From assembly GCF_932274485.2 (NCBI RefSeq), contig NC_065881.2, forward strand, positions 81,780,702 through 81,844,701: a stretch of 64,000 nt of DNA, given 5' to 3'. Numbering within the stretch: position 1 is the stretch's first letter; each line of letters starts with the position of its first letter. Below are positions 33,229-43,905 of the stretch, piece by piece. The position numbers and the translations under genes are program-made. The stretch comes from Patella vulgata (Eukaryota; Mollusca; Gastropoda; Patellidae). Under the pieces are notes generated by a model. The model was not told the origin of the DNA. It did not search any database and worked only from the letters and a program-made list of their open reading frames with translations.

Positions 33229-33300
33229 GGCAGATCCAGGAATTTTTGGAGAAGGAGGTTTGCCAGGTTCCTGTTAAGGAAATTTGACAGTTGACAATGC
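33229..33300 (+). mobile_element. End fragment of an hAT-like element
   Basis: GGGGCAGATCCAGGAATTTT, GAGGTTTGCCAGGTTCCTGT and ATTTGACAGTTGACAATGCA match the left end of the element at 59885. Confidence 0.65.
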
Positions 33301-33418
33301 ACAAGGTTGGACAGGTGTTCCTATTCCTTGTCCTGTACAAGTGGGGAATCAAAACCAAGCCAGTTGACTCAATGACAGACCTTATGATACAACATTCATG
33401 CGCTAACCATTCAGCCAA
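33300..33418 (-). mobile_element. SINE1 head-half fragment
   Basis: CAAGGTTGGACAGGTGTTCC to GCGCTAACCATTCAGCCA; the tail half is missing. An unusual 3' loss, perhaps from a later deletion. Confidence 0.8.
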
Positions 33419-33696
33419 GAGAGATTTATATTTCCATTTTCTCTTGTCTGTAAATATTCGAAGCAGCCAATATCTATCAATAATTTCTAACTGTTCATCA
33501 GACATGTTATTCTAGAAAATAGGCACCAGGGGAGCCGTTCTACTACTTTGACATTTTCATGTTCAAGACAAGTTAGGAAAAAGTAATTTCATTTGGCAGA
33601 CTTTTTGCTTTGAAATACATCAACTTGTTCAATATTTTTTTTTATCCTACTGACCGCCGAAACATGTTACATTTCAGCCTTTAAATTATCTGTCTG

Positions 33697-33783
33697 ATAG
33701 AGAGAGAGAAATGGGGTTTAACATCCACTTGACACAAACCAGTTCATTTCAAAACCTCGCGCTAGACTATTCGGCCACCCAAT
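33697..33783 (-). mobile_element. SINE1 with large internal deletion
   Basis: GAGAAATGGGGTTTAACATCC, ACAAACCAGTTCATTTC, then directly ACTATTCGGCCACCCAA. Only head and tail tips remain. Confidence 0.8.
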
Positions 33784-33804
33784 AACAGCAGATACATTCA
33801 TTAT

Positions 33805-34545
33805 TGGGAGCCATGGTGATTCAGTGAGTAAGACTCTGACTCATTAACCAGGATTGTGTTCAATCCTGGTGTTGAGCAAGCCAGGAAGTCCTGTGTTCAA
33901 TCCTGGTGTTGACCAAGTCAGGAAGTCCTGTGTTCAATCCTGGTGTTGACCAAGTCAGGAGGTCCTGTGTTCAATTCTGGTGTTGACTGAGCCACAAGGT
34001 CCTGTGTTCAATCCTGGTATTGACTGAGCCAGAAGGCCCTGTGTTCAATCCTGGTGTTGACTAAGCCACAAGGTCCCATGTTGACCAAGTCAGGAGGTCC
34101 TGTGTTCGATCCTGGTATTGACTGAGCCAGGAGGTCCTGTGTTCAATCCTGGTGTTGACCAAGTCAGGAAGTCCTGTGTTCAATCCTGGTGTTGACCAAG
34201 TCAGGAGGTCCTGTGTTCAATTCTGGTGTTGACTGAGCCACAAGGTCCTGTGTTCAATCCTGGTATTGACTGAGCCAGGAGGTCCTGTGTTCAATCCTGG
34301 TGTTGAAAAAGCCAGGAGGTCCTATGTTCGATCCTGGTGTTGACCAACCCAGGAGGTCCCATGTTCAATCCTGGTGTTGACAGGGCAACAAGGTCCTGTG
34401 TTTGATCCTGGTGTTGACGAAGCCAGGAGGTCCCATGATCGATCCTGGTATTGACTGAGTCACAAGGTCCCATGTTCGATCCTGGTGTTGACCGAACCAG
34501 GAGGTCCTGTGTTTGATCCTGGTGTTGACCAAGTCAGGAGGTCTA
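33805..34545 (+). repeat. 37-bp satellite grown from the SINE2 tRNA B-box region
   Basis: A SINE2 head (GGGAGCCATGGTGATTCAGTG, AGTAAGACTCTGACTC, AACCAGGA) leads straight into ~19 copies of a 37-bp unit: AGGAGGTCCTGTGTTCAATC then CTGGTGTTGACCAAGTC. The unit matches the SINE2 segment CTGGAGGTCGCGxGTTCGATCC to TTGGCCGAG. Some units keep the canonical GTTCGATCC. A ~250-bp higher-order block is repeated (33.89 and 34.14 kb). Minus-strand open frames are by-products. Confidence 0.9.
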
Positions 34546-34669
34546 CCATATCTACCATATATACTGACATACAAATTGCATTTGTTTGAGTGTGAGAACA
34601 ATGACCAGAATATGTCCCCTCTTCACGCCCCATGCAAGCTCAATTCAGCCCTGTTCAATCCTATCTTAA

Positions 34670-35178
34670 TTAAAGATACATTATGGGAGATTAGATAAAG
34701 AGCTGGCAGTTCTCACTATAATAGTTAAAAACTAGATAATGTAAAGGGAATTTGCTGAAAATGTCAGTCAAATTGATCCATTCGGAACCGAGAATTTAGC
34801 GATTAAATTTTTGGCCTAGCCTCGATCATCACTACTAGTCTTGATTATCCATTTTTGGATTTAATCATGAATGAGCGTAGACCAGCAGATCAGATCCTAA
34901 TCCAGTAAACATGGGAGGCTAGCGATGACATTGAGAGTTGATGGTCTGGATAAGTTAATTAATGTCTAATTAATAATTTAGGTAACATTTCAGACCTAAA
35001 GAAAGACGTGCAATAGGCAGATTTAGCTCTGACATAAATATCGGAAGCTAGCAATGACATCGAAGAGTTGATGGTCTGGATAAGTTAATTAATGTCTAAT
35101 TAATAGTTCAAATAACATTTCAGACCTAAAGAAAGACGTCCAATAGGCAGATTTAGCTCTTATATAATGTATGTCTAA
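34670..35178 (+). mobile_element. MITE A with duplicated 3' third
   Basis: Starts TTAAAGATACATTATGGGAG. The block from GAGTTGATGGTCTGGATAAG to GGCAGATTTAGCTCT is present twice (34.93-35.03 and 35.07-35.16 kb). The right end ATAATGTATGTCTAA is slightly altered. Confidence 0.85.
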
Positions 35179-35644
35179 ATGATAAATAACCAATTTCAAT
35201 ATGGATTAAGCGGAGTGAAAATTGATATTTTTCTAGAAATGCAAATGTTGCACGGCAAATTTCAGTCTTCCAAAGAAAAATTGTCACATCATGTGTGCAA
35301 GTACGTTGTTTTGTTCAGTCAGCAAAACCTGATTAAAATCATTTTCAATCCATTACATTTCTGATGTTTTACTAGGATAACATGTGAAATATTGTCTTTG
35401 ATCTCTGCCTTTAGATCACATGAACCAATCAAATTATCTGTAGTGATAATCATCACAGGTGGTTGTGGGATTAAGATATTAGCCTCCATGTAAAGAAATC
35501 GTGCATGAAAATTGAAATGCATCTGTACTTAATAACCTCTTTTCTATGTCATCTACTTAGAGATCAACTTTTACAGTTGTTATTTGCAAGGGATTCCTCG
35601 GTCTCTCAACTGAGAGACTTTAATAAACACAATTTATATGGAAA
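35179..35644. other. Intronic DNA, nothing assigned
   Basis: Short open frames on both strands here have no recognisable content. Confidence 0.45.
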
Positions 35645-35730
35645 ATGAGGGGCTAGATGGCAGAATGGTTAGTGTGTGCGCGCTGTATCATACATGTAAG
35701 GTCTGTCATTGAGTCAACTGGCATGGTTTC
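35645..35730 (+). mobile_element. SINE1 head fragment
   Basis: GATGGCAGAATGGTTAGTGT (A box) to TGGCATGGTTTC, cut at the MITE A boundary, so the rest was lost or displaced when or after MITE A arrived. Confidence 0.8.
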
Positions 35731-35731
35731 C

Positions 35732-36126
35732 ATACATTATGTTAGATTTAAATAAAGTGCTAGCCATCATTCTTGCTATAATAGTTCGCAAATAGATAAT
35801 GCCAAATGAATATACTGAAAATTTCATTCAAATTAATCTATTGCGAATGAAGATATTAGCTTTTGAAGGTTTGACAAGATGCGTGCATTAATTGCAACCA
35901 CCATACTGGTTGTTCGAAGCTAAGCCTCGCTTCTCCATTTTTAAATTAAATCAAAATATGGCTGAACCGTTCTAATCTACTTAATATCGGATATATCTGA
36001 TGGCATCGAGAGTTGATTAATGGTCTTGTCGTGTTAATTAATGTCTATTAATAGTTTAGATAACATTTCATGCCAAAAGAAAGACCTGCAATAGGCAGAT
36101 TTAGCTCTTGTATAATGTATGTTTAA
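35732..36126 (+). mobile_element. MITE A variant copy
   Basis: ATACATTATGTTAGATTTAA to TGTATAATGTATGTTTAAG. The interior (CTTTTGAAGGTTTGACAAGATG) matches the 1.9 kb variant. Confidence 0.85.
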
Positions 36127-36127
36127 G

Positions 36128-36235
36128 CAAAAAAAGGCTCATCATCAAACTAAATCAATATATTTACTTAATGAACATTTCTCACCAATTAAATTGCTTA
36201 TAATCTGTTTAGCTCAGGCTGAACTTAAATTATCT
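36128..36235 (+). mobile_element. Family F fragment
   Basis: CATCATCAAACTAAATCAAT, TACTTAATGAACATTTCTCA and CAATTAAATTGCTTATA follow the order of family F units. Confidence 0.5.
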
Positions 36236-36807
36236 CTGTTTCACCTAAACGCCACTGAAGAGCTAACACAACCCCCCGACTTAAATTATTTTTTTGCACT
36301 TTTCAGCGATCTTTTCATTTAATTTTGTGTGTCAACATGAAATATATCAGGAGAGTTATTTCCCTTTACTATGGCTATGTTTTGATTTATTATTGAAACT
36401 GGCTATAAATAGAATGCAGACGAAAGCGCGTCCATTCCGATGAAATGATTCTGCCTCAATGCTTGTGGAGCGTCGATTTAATAATGACGACGATAATTTC
36501 AATATCTGTTTTCGAGAAAAATGAAGGCACAGCATGACGATTAAAGATGTGTTGAAGGGAATTCACACTTTAAGTTCGTGGCCAATCGTGTACGAATTGT
36601 GTCTCACTAAAAATCCCAATGACATTGGTATTGATTTGTATGCCCACAGAGAAGACGAATTTGCTGTCTTGACTTTTCTGACTTTAAAAAAAAAAAAAAA
36701 GTCTTAACATCCCCCCCCTCCCCCCCACCCCCAACCTTCTGATCATTCTCCTTGATTGTAGGTTGGGTTTGGTGAAACAAAGATATTTTTAAGGTCAGCC
36801 TTATCAT
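36236..36807. other. Intronic DNA, nothing assigned
   Basis: An A run at 36686-36701 is followed by C runs. No gene seen. Confidence 0.45.
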
Positions 36808-36887
36808 CACTTTATCAAGATATTCACCTAATGAACATCTAAACCTACTGACCTAGTCTGAACATACTACTCTATGCTAGGTTACTG

Positions 36888-37162
36888 GGTGGGTTGGATG
36901 GCCGAATGGTTAGCACGTGCATTGCGCGCTGTATCATAAAGCCTGTCATTGAGTCAACTGGCAAGGTTTCAAATCCCCAGTTGTACGTGACAAGGAGTAG
37001 GGTCGCCTGTCCAACCTCGTGGGTTTTCTCCGGGTCCTCTGGTTTCCTCCCACTGCTAAAGACTCCTATACGCAAGCGAATTATTGAAATAAAATTGTAC
37101 CATATGTTAGTCCCCAAAATGACCTAGTTTGTGTTGAGTGGTCGTTAAATACTCTCTCTCTC
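36888..37162 (+). mobile_element. SINE1, full length, first of an inverted pair
   Basis: GGTTGGATGGCCGAATGGTT to GTGGTCGTTAAATACTCTCT. A small insertion (ATTGCG) lies after the A box. Confidence 0.92.
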
Positions 37163-37309
37163 GGAAAAAAACCCACGAGATTGGACAGGCGACCCTACTC
37201 CTTGTCACGTACAACGGGGGATTCGAAACCATGCCAGGTGACTCAATGGCAGGCCTTATGATACAACACGCACGTGCTAACCTTTCGGCCATCCACCCCC
37301 CCCGCAACG
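37163..37309 (-). mobile_element. SINE1 head half, second of the inverted pair
   Basis: Starts in the core at AAAAACCCACGAGATTGG and runs to CTTTCGGCCATCCACC and C run. It is the reverse complement of much of the preceding copy, so single strands could form a hairpin with ~140-bp arms. Confidence 0.9.
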
Positions 37310-37504
37310 CATCAAACGACAGTGGGAACCTGGTATACATTAGAAACAAGAGATATTGTGTTCCAAACAGTGTGACAGACGGATCAACAGACAGATGAAT
37401 GAACCCATTTCAATAGTTCCCAAGTTTTAACCAATCGGCAGGGAACAGATCGATTATCAGACAAGATACTTTTCGGACAAATAAAAAAACATTAGGGTAC
37501 TTAC

Positions 37505-38206
37505 AGGATCATGATTAGGGTCTAAAGCCTCCACTAAAGTACGCACATGTCCTCCATTAACGATTTTATGTTGTACTAATCCCCCGTGACACATTACGCA
37601 CACGATGCGAGCACTTAATATCTGTAAACAATGATGTGTACAGTGGCGCCATCGTACAGACGGCGTACACTTCTGACGTGTGCCTATAATCCGTTTATGC
37701 ATAGTGATATTGTTGTGTAACACCGTCATTAATCCACTAGGATCCATGGACATTAAAATTTCCAGCGGGGTTCGATTAAAATGGACACTCGTAGTTTTAT
37801 TCTCCTCTTCCTCCTCGGTGTGTTTATCGGCGTGCGTATCGTGAACGCTTGTCCTACGCTTATGAAGCGATGCAATTCTATTTAGCGTAGACTGCTGCTG
37901 CTGTCCTGGTTCCTTTTCTTCATGTCTGTTCGCCGATTGCTCTCTGCGTTTTAAAGTAGACGGCCAGACGTCCTTATTTTCAGCCGGAGTGTCGAAATCT
38001 GACGGCTTCGTCAGAGAACCATATTCGTAATTCCTATGAACAATACACATGTCTACAATCCGATTAATGGTACTGAGGGCGGTAAAATGTAGAGACTGGC
38101 GACCGCGGAGTAGTTCCAGGGCTGAAGACAGGAGTTTTGACAGATTTAGAAATATATTGTGTTTTTCTTCCGTTTGGCTCGCGGACTGTAGCTGAGTAAA
38201 ACATGT
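37505..38206 (-). CDS. Host gene exon B: helical segments around a polar linker
   Basis: Acceptor TTTATTTTCAG precedes base 38206 and donor GATCCT|GTAAGT follows base 37505. The exon is 702 bp (234 codons), phase 0 at both ends. The first ~60 residues form leucine-rich helices (LSKLLSSALELL). Residues ~65-130 are polar and charged, with QQQQ and EEEEE runs. The last ~100 return to helical sequence with many Cys and His (HCTHHCLQILSARIVCVMC), ending VEALDPNHDP. The Cys/His cluster might bind metal, but spacing fits no zinc-finger pattern I know. The continuous frame breaks into two reported frames only because one uses an internal Met. Confidence 0.87.
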
Positions 38207-38252
38207 CTGAAAATAAACAAAAATAAAAATTACTAAAAATATTGGAAGCTCT

Positions 38253-38632
38253 CAATCTGATTACAACACAGATTCTATTCCGTTTCGTTTTTTACAGTTC
38301 AAAATTTCATTTTACTTGTCTTTACTTCTAAATACTACACTAGGATCTGGAAGAGTTGTTATATAACCCGAGTTTTGGATGATTTGAGGGATTAGCCAGT
38401 GAAATGATCTATTACGGCGAGTTTTTAGCCTAAAGTGCCCGGAACTGTGGGTAACCCACTAGAAACATCAACGTTGATTGGTTAATCAAATGTCTGACAT
38501 CATAGGGTCATAAGCTGCTTGTATAACTTCTGATGCGACCTTCCACTACAACCGGTCAGATTTTCATGTAGTAGAGGCCATTGAAAGTATAAAAAACGAA
38601 ACAAAATATAGATCTGTATTTTAATCAGATTG
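38253..38632. mobile_element. MITE D with perfect 9-bp duplication
   Basis: CAATCTGATTACAACACAGA at the left and ATTTTAATCAGATTG at the right. Flanked by GGAAGCTCT at 38244-38252 and 38633-38641. It lies ~45 bp upstream of the exon B acceptor. Confidence 0.94.
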
Positions 38633-38644
38633 GGAAGCTCTTAA

Positions 38645-39102
38645 CACTGTAACCCAGGTATCATTTAATCTTGTGTATCTAGCACTAATTTCTTTCACAT
38701 TCGTTTAATATCAAATCTTTGTTTAAAATTCGTAAAAATCGTTTAAAATCATCTAATTTGTACTTGTGTCCAGCTTAAAGCTGACTGATTAATTTTGATA
38801 ATGAGTGTCCAATTTACAAGTACTTAATTTCCTGACCACTGTTCAAAAATTAAATATTATACATCATTAATCAATTGGGGTTTTTATTTTTGAACAGTGA
38901 TTGAGAAATTAAACACTTGTAAATTGGACACTCATTATAAAAATTGAATGGTCAGCTTTAAACTGGACAGAAGTGCAAATTAAACGATTTATGGTGATTT
39001 TAAACAGTTTTTACAAATTTTTAAACAAAGATTTGATATTGAATGAATGTGAAAGAAATTAGTGCTAGATACACAAGATTAAATAATACCTGGATTACAG
39101 TG
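38645..39102. mobile_element. Foldback element, ~460 bp
   Basis: CACTGTAACCCAGGTATCAT and AATCTTGTGTATCTAGCACT on the left are mirrored by AGTGCTAGATACACAAGATT and TGGATTACAGTG on the right. Arms are ~200 bp. TTAA on the left and TAAA on the right suggest a TTAA-type element. Confidence 0.92.
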
Positions 39103-39754
39103 TAAACTCTCTCATCATCATTACAGGAATATTCCTTTAGATTCAACTTTTACAATATTCTAGTTTGCAAAGGATTAACTTTCAGACAGTTTAAGCTAAC
39201 TGGGAAGTTCTTATGATGACATACAAATCTCTCCTCAAAACCTGAAATATATGTTTTTTCTTTTATTTATTTGGTCCAGACAGCACTGTTTCAGTCTACT
39301 TTTCATTGGATTCAAACTGTCAAGGTTTCTTTTGTGTGAAAGCCAATGTGTACACCATAGGTGGGGCAATTTGCCGGGGGGGGGGGGGGGGGGGTGGTGG
39401 TGCTGGGGGGGCAACTGCCCTGCTAACTTTTGGGCAATATGACTTTTCAGGCAGACAGGTAATGTGAAAACAAAAATTATTATTTCATAGTTGGCAAAAT
39501 AAAGTGCCCGAAATCTAATAGACACTAATTTTACTTTTTAACTGAATATCACATATTTGTACTGAATTGACTTTCAATTAAATCAGCATAGAGTGGGGTT
39601 AAGTGTTGGGGGAACTTGTCAGGTTCTGTCCTGGTAACATTAATTCATCTATTCCGTACGCAGAACCTTAATCGGCAAGACTTGACGCTGTTTCTTGTCT
39701 GGTCCCTCCATCTTGCACGGCACAGACAATGGGAAACCAAGATGAAAATTCCAG
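39103..39754. other. Intronic DNA with a G run
   Basis: A ~20-bp G run at 39376-39395 with GGTGGTGGT follows ACACCATAGGTGGGG. Frames through it are low complexity. Confidence 0.45.
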
Positions 39755-40430
39755 AGGGACAGACAGAGAGTCAGATAGAGGAATACAGAGGGACAGACAG
39801 AGAGTCAGATAGAGAAATACAGAGGGACAGACAGAGAGTCAGATAGAGGAATACAGAGGGACAGACAGCGAGTCAGATAGAGGAATACAGAGGGACAGAC
39901 AGCGAGTCAGATAGAGGAATACAGAGGGACAGACAGCGAGTCAGATAGAGGAATACAGAGGGACAGACAGAGAGTCAGATAGAGAAATACAGAGGGACAG
40001 ACAGAGAGTCAGATAGAGGAATACAGAGGGACAGACAGCGAGTCAGATAGAGGAATACAGAGGGACAGACAGAGAGTCAGATAAAGGGAAATAGAGGGAT
40101 AGACAGCGAGAGAGAGATACAGAGCAAAAAACATAGACAGAATGAAGAGGGACAGACATAGGGACTGAATGAATAAATGAAATATTGTTTAATGGCAGTT
40201 CACCTCCAACCGGGCTATATTGCGCTAAACATATGGAGATGTTACTCGAAACACATAAGGACTGACGGACAGATGGCTTCAGTGGGACAGGTAGAGAGAC
40301 AGGGCGACAGATAGATACAGAGAGATAGAGACAGTGTGATGGACACGGGACAAGCATAGAGACAGGGGGACAGACATACGGAGAGACCGGCAGATAGAGA
40401 GAGGGACAGACGTAGAGACAGAAAGACAAA
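39755..40430. repeat. Minisatellite, 34-bp unit, ~10 copies plus degenerate extension
   Basis: Unit: AGAGGGACAGACAGAGAGTC plus AGATAGAGGAATAC, regular to ~40090. The region to 40430 is irregular GACAGA-type sequence around an unrelated insert. The reverse 128-residue frame is repetitive and not called. Confidence 0.9.
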
Positions 40431-41166
40431 TCAATTTTGGTAGTTTGCCTCTTTCTCGGACAAAAATGATTAAATATCTTCTTTTAAATGGTCGTGGGTT
40501 TTTTTTATGGACTCGATGAAGGGTGATTTATTATAATTCCCCTGTGTGATATAAGATATCCCTCTCTGATGATGTCACTACAAGTTGATATATCTTATAA
40601 CATAGATCATAGATTACATCATCTAGAGCTGTGTGACTATAAATAGAAACTTTCAACAAATGCACAAACCAGGCTAATGAAAAAGAACGTAGTGTCCGCC
40701 AACTCTCCACTAAATTCTGCTCTGAGAAAATTGTTTAATATTTATCATCGAAATACACGATTTGCAATGAAAGTTTAACATCCTAACGTCTTACCAAAGC
40801 ATTACAATCAAACCAAATATAGCCAATATTGTTTTATGGTTACTGTAGTTACGTATTATTGAAATTATTGGTGAGAAATTGATGCAGGTAAAGGTGAATT
40901 TTTTTGTCAAAATAGGTCTTTGCTGTATAAAACTGCATATTACTAGCTTTTACTCCTTATTTCCGCACTTCAAGTTTAACACGATATGTGTGGATAGCTA
41001 CATACTGTTTAAACGTCTAGGCCTAAACGTAATATGCAATACAGACGTGACATTTCTATACGACATTTTGATTCTCAACCTCTATGCGATTTGGCTCTCC
41101 TGGAGAATTTCGCAAATCTCAGATATAACCTATCGACACCCCCCCCCCCCCAACCACGATATTTTG
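40431..41166. other. Intronic DNA, nothing assigned
   Basis: The forward frame starting at 40879 runs into a SINE1 and is not a gene. A C run lies at 41140-41150. Confidence 0.45.
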
Positions 41167-41433
41167 AGGGGGGGTTGGATGGATGAATTGTTAGCATGTG
41201 TGAGCTGTATCATAAGGCAACTGGCGTGGTTTCGAATCCCCGGTTGTACGTGACAAGAAGTAGGGTAGCCTGTCCAACCTTGTGGGTTTTCTCTGGGTCC
41301 ACCGGTTTCCTCTCACTGCTAAAGACCCCTACGGGCAAGCGAATTATTGAAATAAAATTAAACCATATGTTAGTCCCGAAATGACATAGTCTGTGTCGAG
41401 TGGACATTAAACCCCATTTCTCTCTCCCTCTCT
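41167..41433 (+). mobile_element. SINE1, near full length
   Basis: GGGGGGGTTGGATGGATGAA to GTGGACATTAAACCCCATTT and CT. A ~10-bp deletion removes part of the segment between the A and B boxes (GTATCATAAGGCAACTGG). Confidence 0.9.
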
Positions 41434-41538
41434 TATGACAGCCTGACACTATATATTTTTTTCTAGATGAAAGTTCAATTAATGGTACATCATGTAAGAT
41501 TAAGATAAAGAGTTGACAGTTCTTGCTATAATAGTTAA

Positions 41539-41823
41539 AGGACAATATTGGTGCCAGTCATTATCACATATGTGATAGAACTGGTTAAACACGTTCCAAA
41601 TATTATTTTGGTCTTTGAAGGAATTTTTAGTGAGCAGAAATTCGCCCATGTATCTGTTATCACCTGTCACTTCATTCAGTTATATAAAGGGATAACTCGT
41701 GTTTTCCTTTTGCATTCGTCACTTCCTATTGTTGAAACATGATCTCTGTGATAAAATAATATTTGGAACGTATTTAACAAGTTCTATCACATATGCTATA
41801 ATCACTGGCACCAATATTGTCCT
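41539..41823. mobile_element. MITE B, complete, nested
   Basis: AGGACAATATTGGTGCCAGT and CACATATGTGATAGAACTGG at the left; the near-complement ends CACTGGCACCAATATTGTCC and T at the right. TTAA at 41535-41538 and 41824-41827. 285 bp, no coding. Confidence 0.95.
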
Positions 41824-42067
41824 TTAAGAAATAGAAAATGAGGACAGAAAATTTTAGTCAAATTGTTTCACTCTGAACCAAGATATTAGTGATTCTGTTT
41901 TAGGCTATCCTCGATCATCATTACTAAACGTTGGTACTATAATAAACAAAGTCTCAATTATCCATTTTTACGTTAAATTATCCATCACAAAATGTATTCA
42001 AATCCACTAAATATCGCAGGCTAATGATGGCATCGAGAGTTGATTATGGTCTGAATAAGTTAATTAA

Positions 42068-42572
42068 AGTAGCTAAGTCTCTAACTGAATATCATCCAAA
42101 ATCTTCGACATTGAAAACACAATTTATTTGTCGGTTTAAATCAACATTGATGTTGTGATCTTACTGGGAAAAGATGGCCTTCTGATATCCAATATTTAAG
42201 ACAAAATAAACATTTTACAATTGGTACACGAATTGTGTACCATAATGCGTTTCAGCGCTATTTGTAATAAGGGACTCGAAATACAAGGCTTGACATAATC
42301 CACAAGTCATGTCAAACGGTGACGCTATATTCTTATCTGGAGAGCATGCCCAATAAATACTATTGGCCTAGACTGGAATAACCAGAAGCTAGAGATTGAA
42401 ATTCGATTGAGAATACTGGCGTCTGTCGCCGAACCTAACTGATTAGAAATTACAGTAAAAACAGAAACGATTGAATGTAAATCAATTTATATACATTCAT
42501 ATTACATTATTGTATGCGTTGCAACCCATTTGTGTCAATTTCTAGGTCCCAAATATTAGTGACTTAGCTCCT
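42068..42572. mobile_element. MITE C, complete, nested
   Basis: AGTAGCTAAGTCTCTAA at the left; TTAGTGACTTAGCTCCT at the right. TTAA at 42064-42067 and 42573-42576. ~505 bp, no coding. Interior related to 22985-23520. Confidence 0.92.
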
Positions 42573-42828
42573 TTAATGTCTAATTAATAATTTAGATAAC
42601 ATTTCGGGCCTAAAGAAAGATCTGCAAAATGGACAGATTTAGCTCTTGCATAATGCATGTTTAATGTAAAAATCTTTAATTGTTAAGCTATTATTGGTTG
42701 TTTAGGTATGACCAGGTAACTAGCTTTATCTTTGTATAAGTGATATAATCATTGTTTTATCAAAGTCTCTCAATATTTACAATTAATATAGAACAGACAA
42801 AGTGTTATCATACTCTTATCAAGAGGCA

Positions 42829-42967
42829 ATCAGAATACGAGAGCACGGCTATATAACACAGCTCTATCCGTCTCGACTGTTACAGAAATATAATCAGAAT
42901 ACGAGAGCACGGCTATATAACACAACGTTCTATCTGTCTCGAGTCTCGACTGCTACAGAAATATAAT
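42829..42967. repeat. Two-copy ~65-bp tandem duplication
   Basis: AATCAGAATACGAGAGCACG to CTACAGAAATAT occurs twice. Copy two carries an extra GTCTCGA. Confidence 0.88.
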
Positions 42968-43006
42968 CGTGTCTAGAAGAAATACAATGTATGATATATA
43001 TATATA

Positions 43007-43238
43007 GAGAGAGAGCAATGGGGTTTAACGTCCACTCGACTCAAACTAGGTCATTTCGGGACTCCCATATGGTTTAATTTTATTTCAATAATTCGCTTGC
43101 GCGTAGGGGTCTTCAGCAGTGGGAGGAAACTGGAGGACCCGGAGAAAACCCACAAGGTTGGACAGGCGACCAGTTGACTCAATGACAGACTTTATGATAC
43201 AGCGTGCACCTGTTAACCATTCAGCCATCCACCCGCCC
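43007..43238 (-). mobile_element. SINE1 with a B-box deletion
   Basis: GA tail to GTTGGACAGGCGACC, then a jump to AGTTGACTCAATGACAG, so the TACTCCTTGTCACGTAC and B-box part is missing. Head ends ATTCAGCCATCCACC. Confidence 0.88.
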
Positions 43239-43444
43239 TGTGTGATATAGAACAGAACAATAATGTCAGACTCTTATCAAACGTGTATTCAAATGTGCCA
43301 TCAAAACCCAACATTCCGTTTCACTTGAATCTAATTTGAAAATAATAGAAAATGAAATGCGGCTCAACGTCCCAACTTTCACGGGAAGTACTAAACGGAC
43401 TGGTCACTGAAAATAATTTTTCGGCTGACAGTGATAAACTCTTT

Positions 43445-43905
43445 TATTGCTAGGAGTACTTCACTGGCTTATTGCTGGGAGTACCTCCCTGGCTTATTGT
43501 AGGGAGTACTTCCCTGGCTTATTGCTGGGAGCACATCCCTGGCTTATTGTAGGGAGTACTTCCCTGGCTTATTGCTGGGAGCACTTCCCTGGCTTATTGC
43601 TGGGAGTACATCCCTGGCTTATTGTAGGGAGTACTTCCCTGGCTTATTGCTGGGAGCACATCCCTGGCTTATTGCTGGGAGTACTTCCCTGGCTTATTGC
43701 TGGGAGCACTTCCCTGGCTTATTGCTGGGAGTACCTTCTTGACCTGATCTGCTGAGGGTAGCCCTAGTTTATTGCTGGGAGCACCTCTCTGGTTTATTCT
43801 TCGGGTACCTCCCTTGTTTATTGCTGGGAGCACCACCCTGGTTTATTTCTGGGAGCACATCCCTGGCTTATTGCTGGGAGCACCTCCCTGGCTTGTTGCT
43901 GTGTG
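43445..43905. repeat. Minisatellite, 25-bp unit, about 18 copies
   Basis: Unit: CCCTGGCTTATTGCTGGGAG plus TACTT or CACAT. The open forward frame is repetitive. Alternate units form a loose 50-bp higher-order pattern. Confidence 0.93.

Larger units (their letters stand above)
36808..37440 (+). mobile_element. Family F remnant split by two SINE1 copies
   Basis: Left piece: TATTCACCTAATGAACATCT to GAACATACTACTC. Right piece: AGATATTGTGTTCCAAACAG, GTGTGACAGACGGATCAACAG. The SINE pair sits between. Confidence 0.6.
41479..42664 (+). mobile_element. MITE A carrying two nested TTAA elements
   Basis: The outer ends are TTAATGGTACATCATGTAAG at the left and GCATAATGCATGT then TTAA at the right. MITE B interrupts it at 41539 and MITE C at 42068. 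Removing both leaves a normal ~390-bp MITE A. Confidence 0.9.

Noticed and set aside
40043-40429. 128-residue minus-strand frame rich in Pro, Val and Ser
   Set aside because: It translates the GACAGA-type minisatellite.
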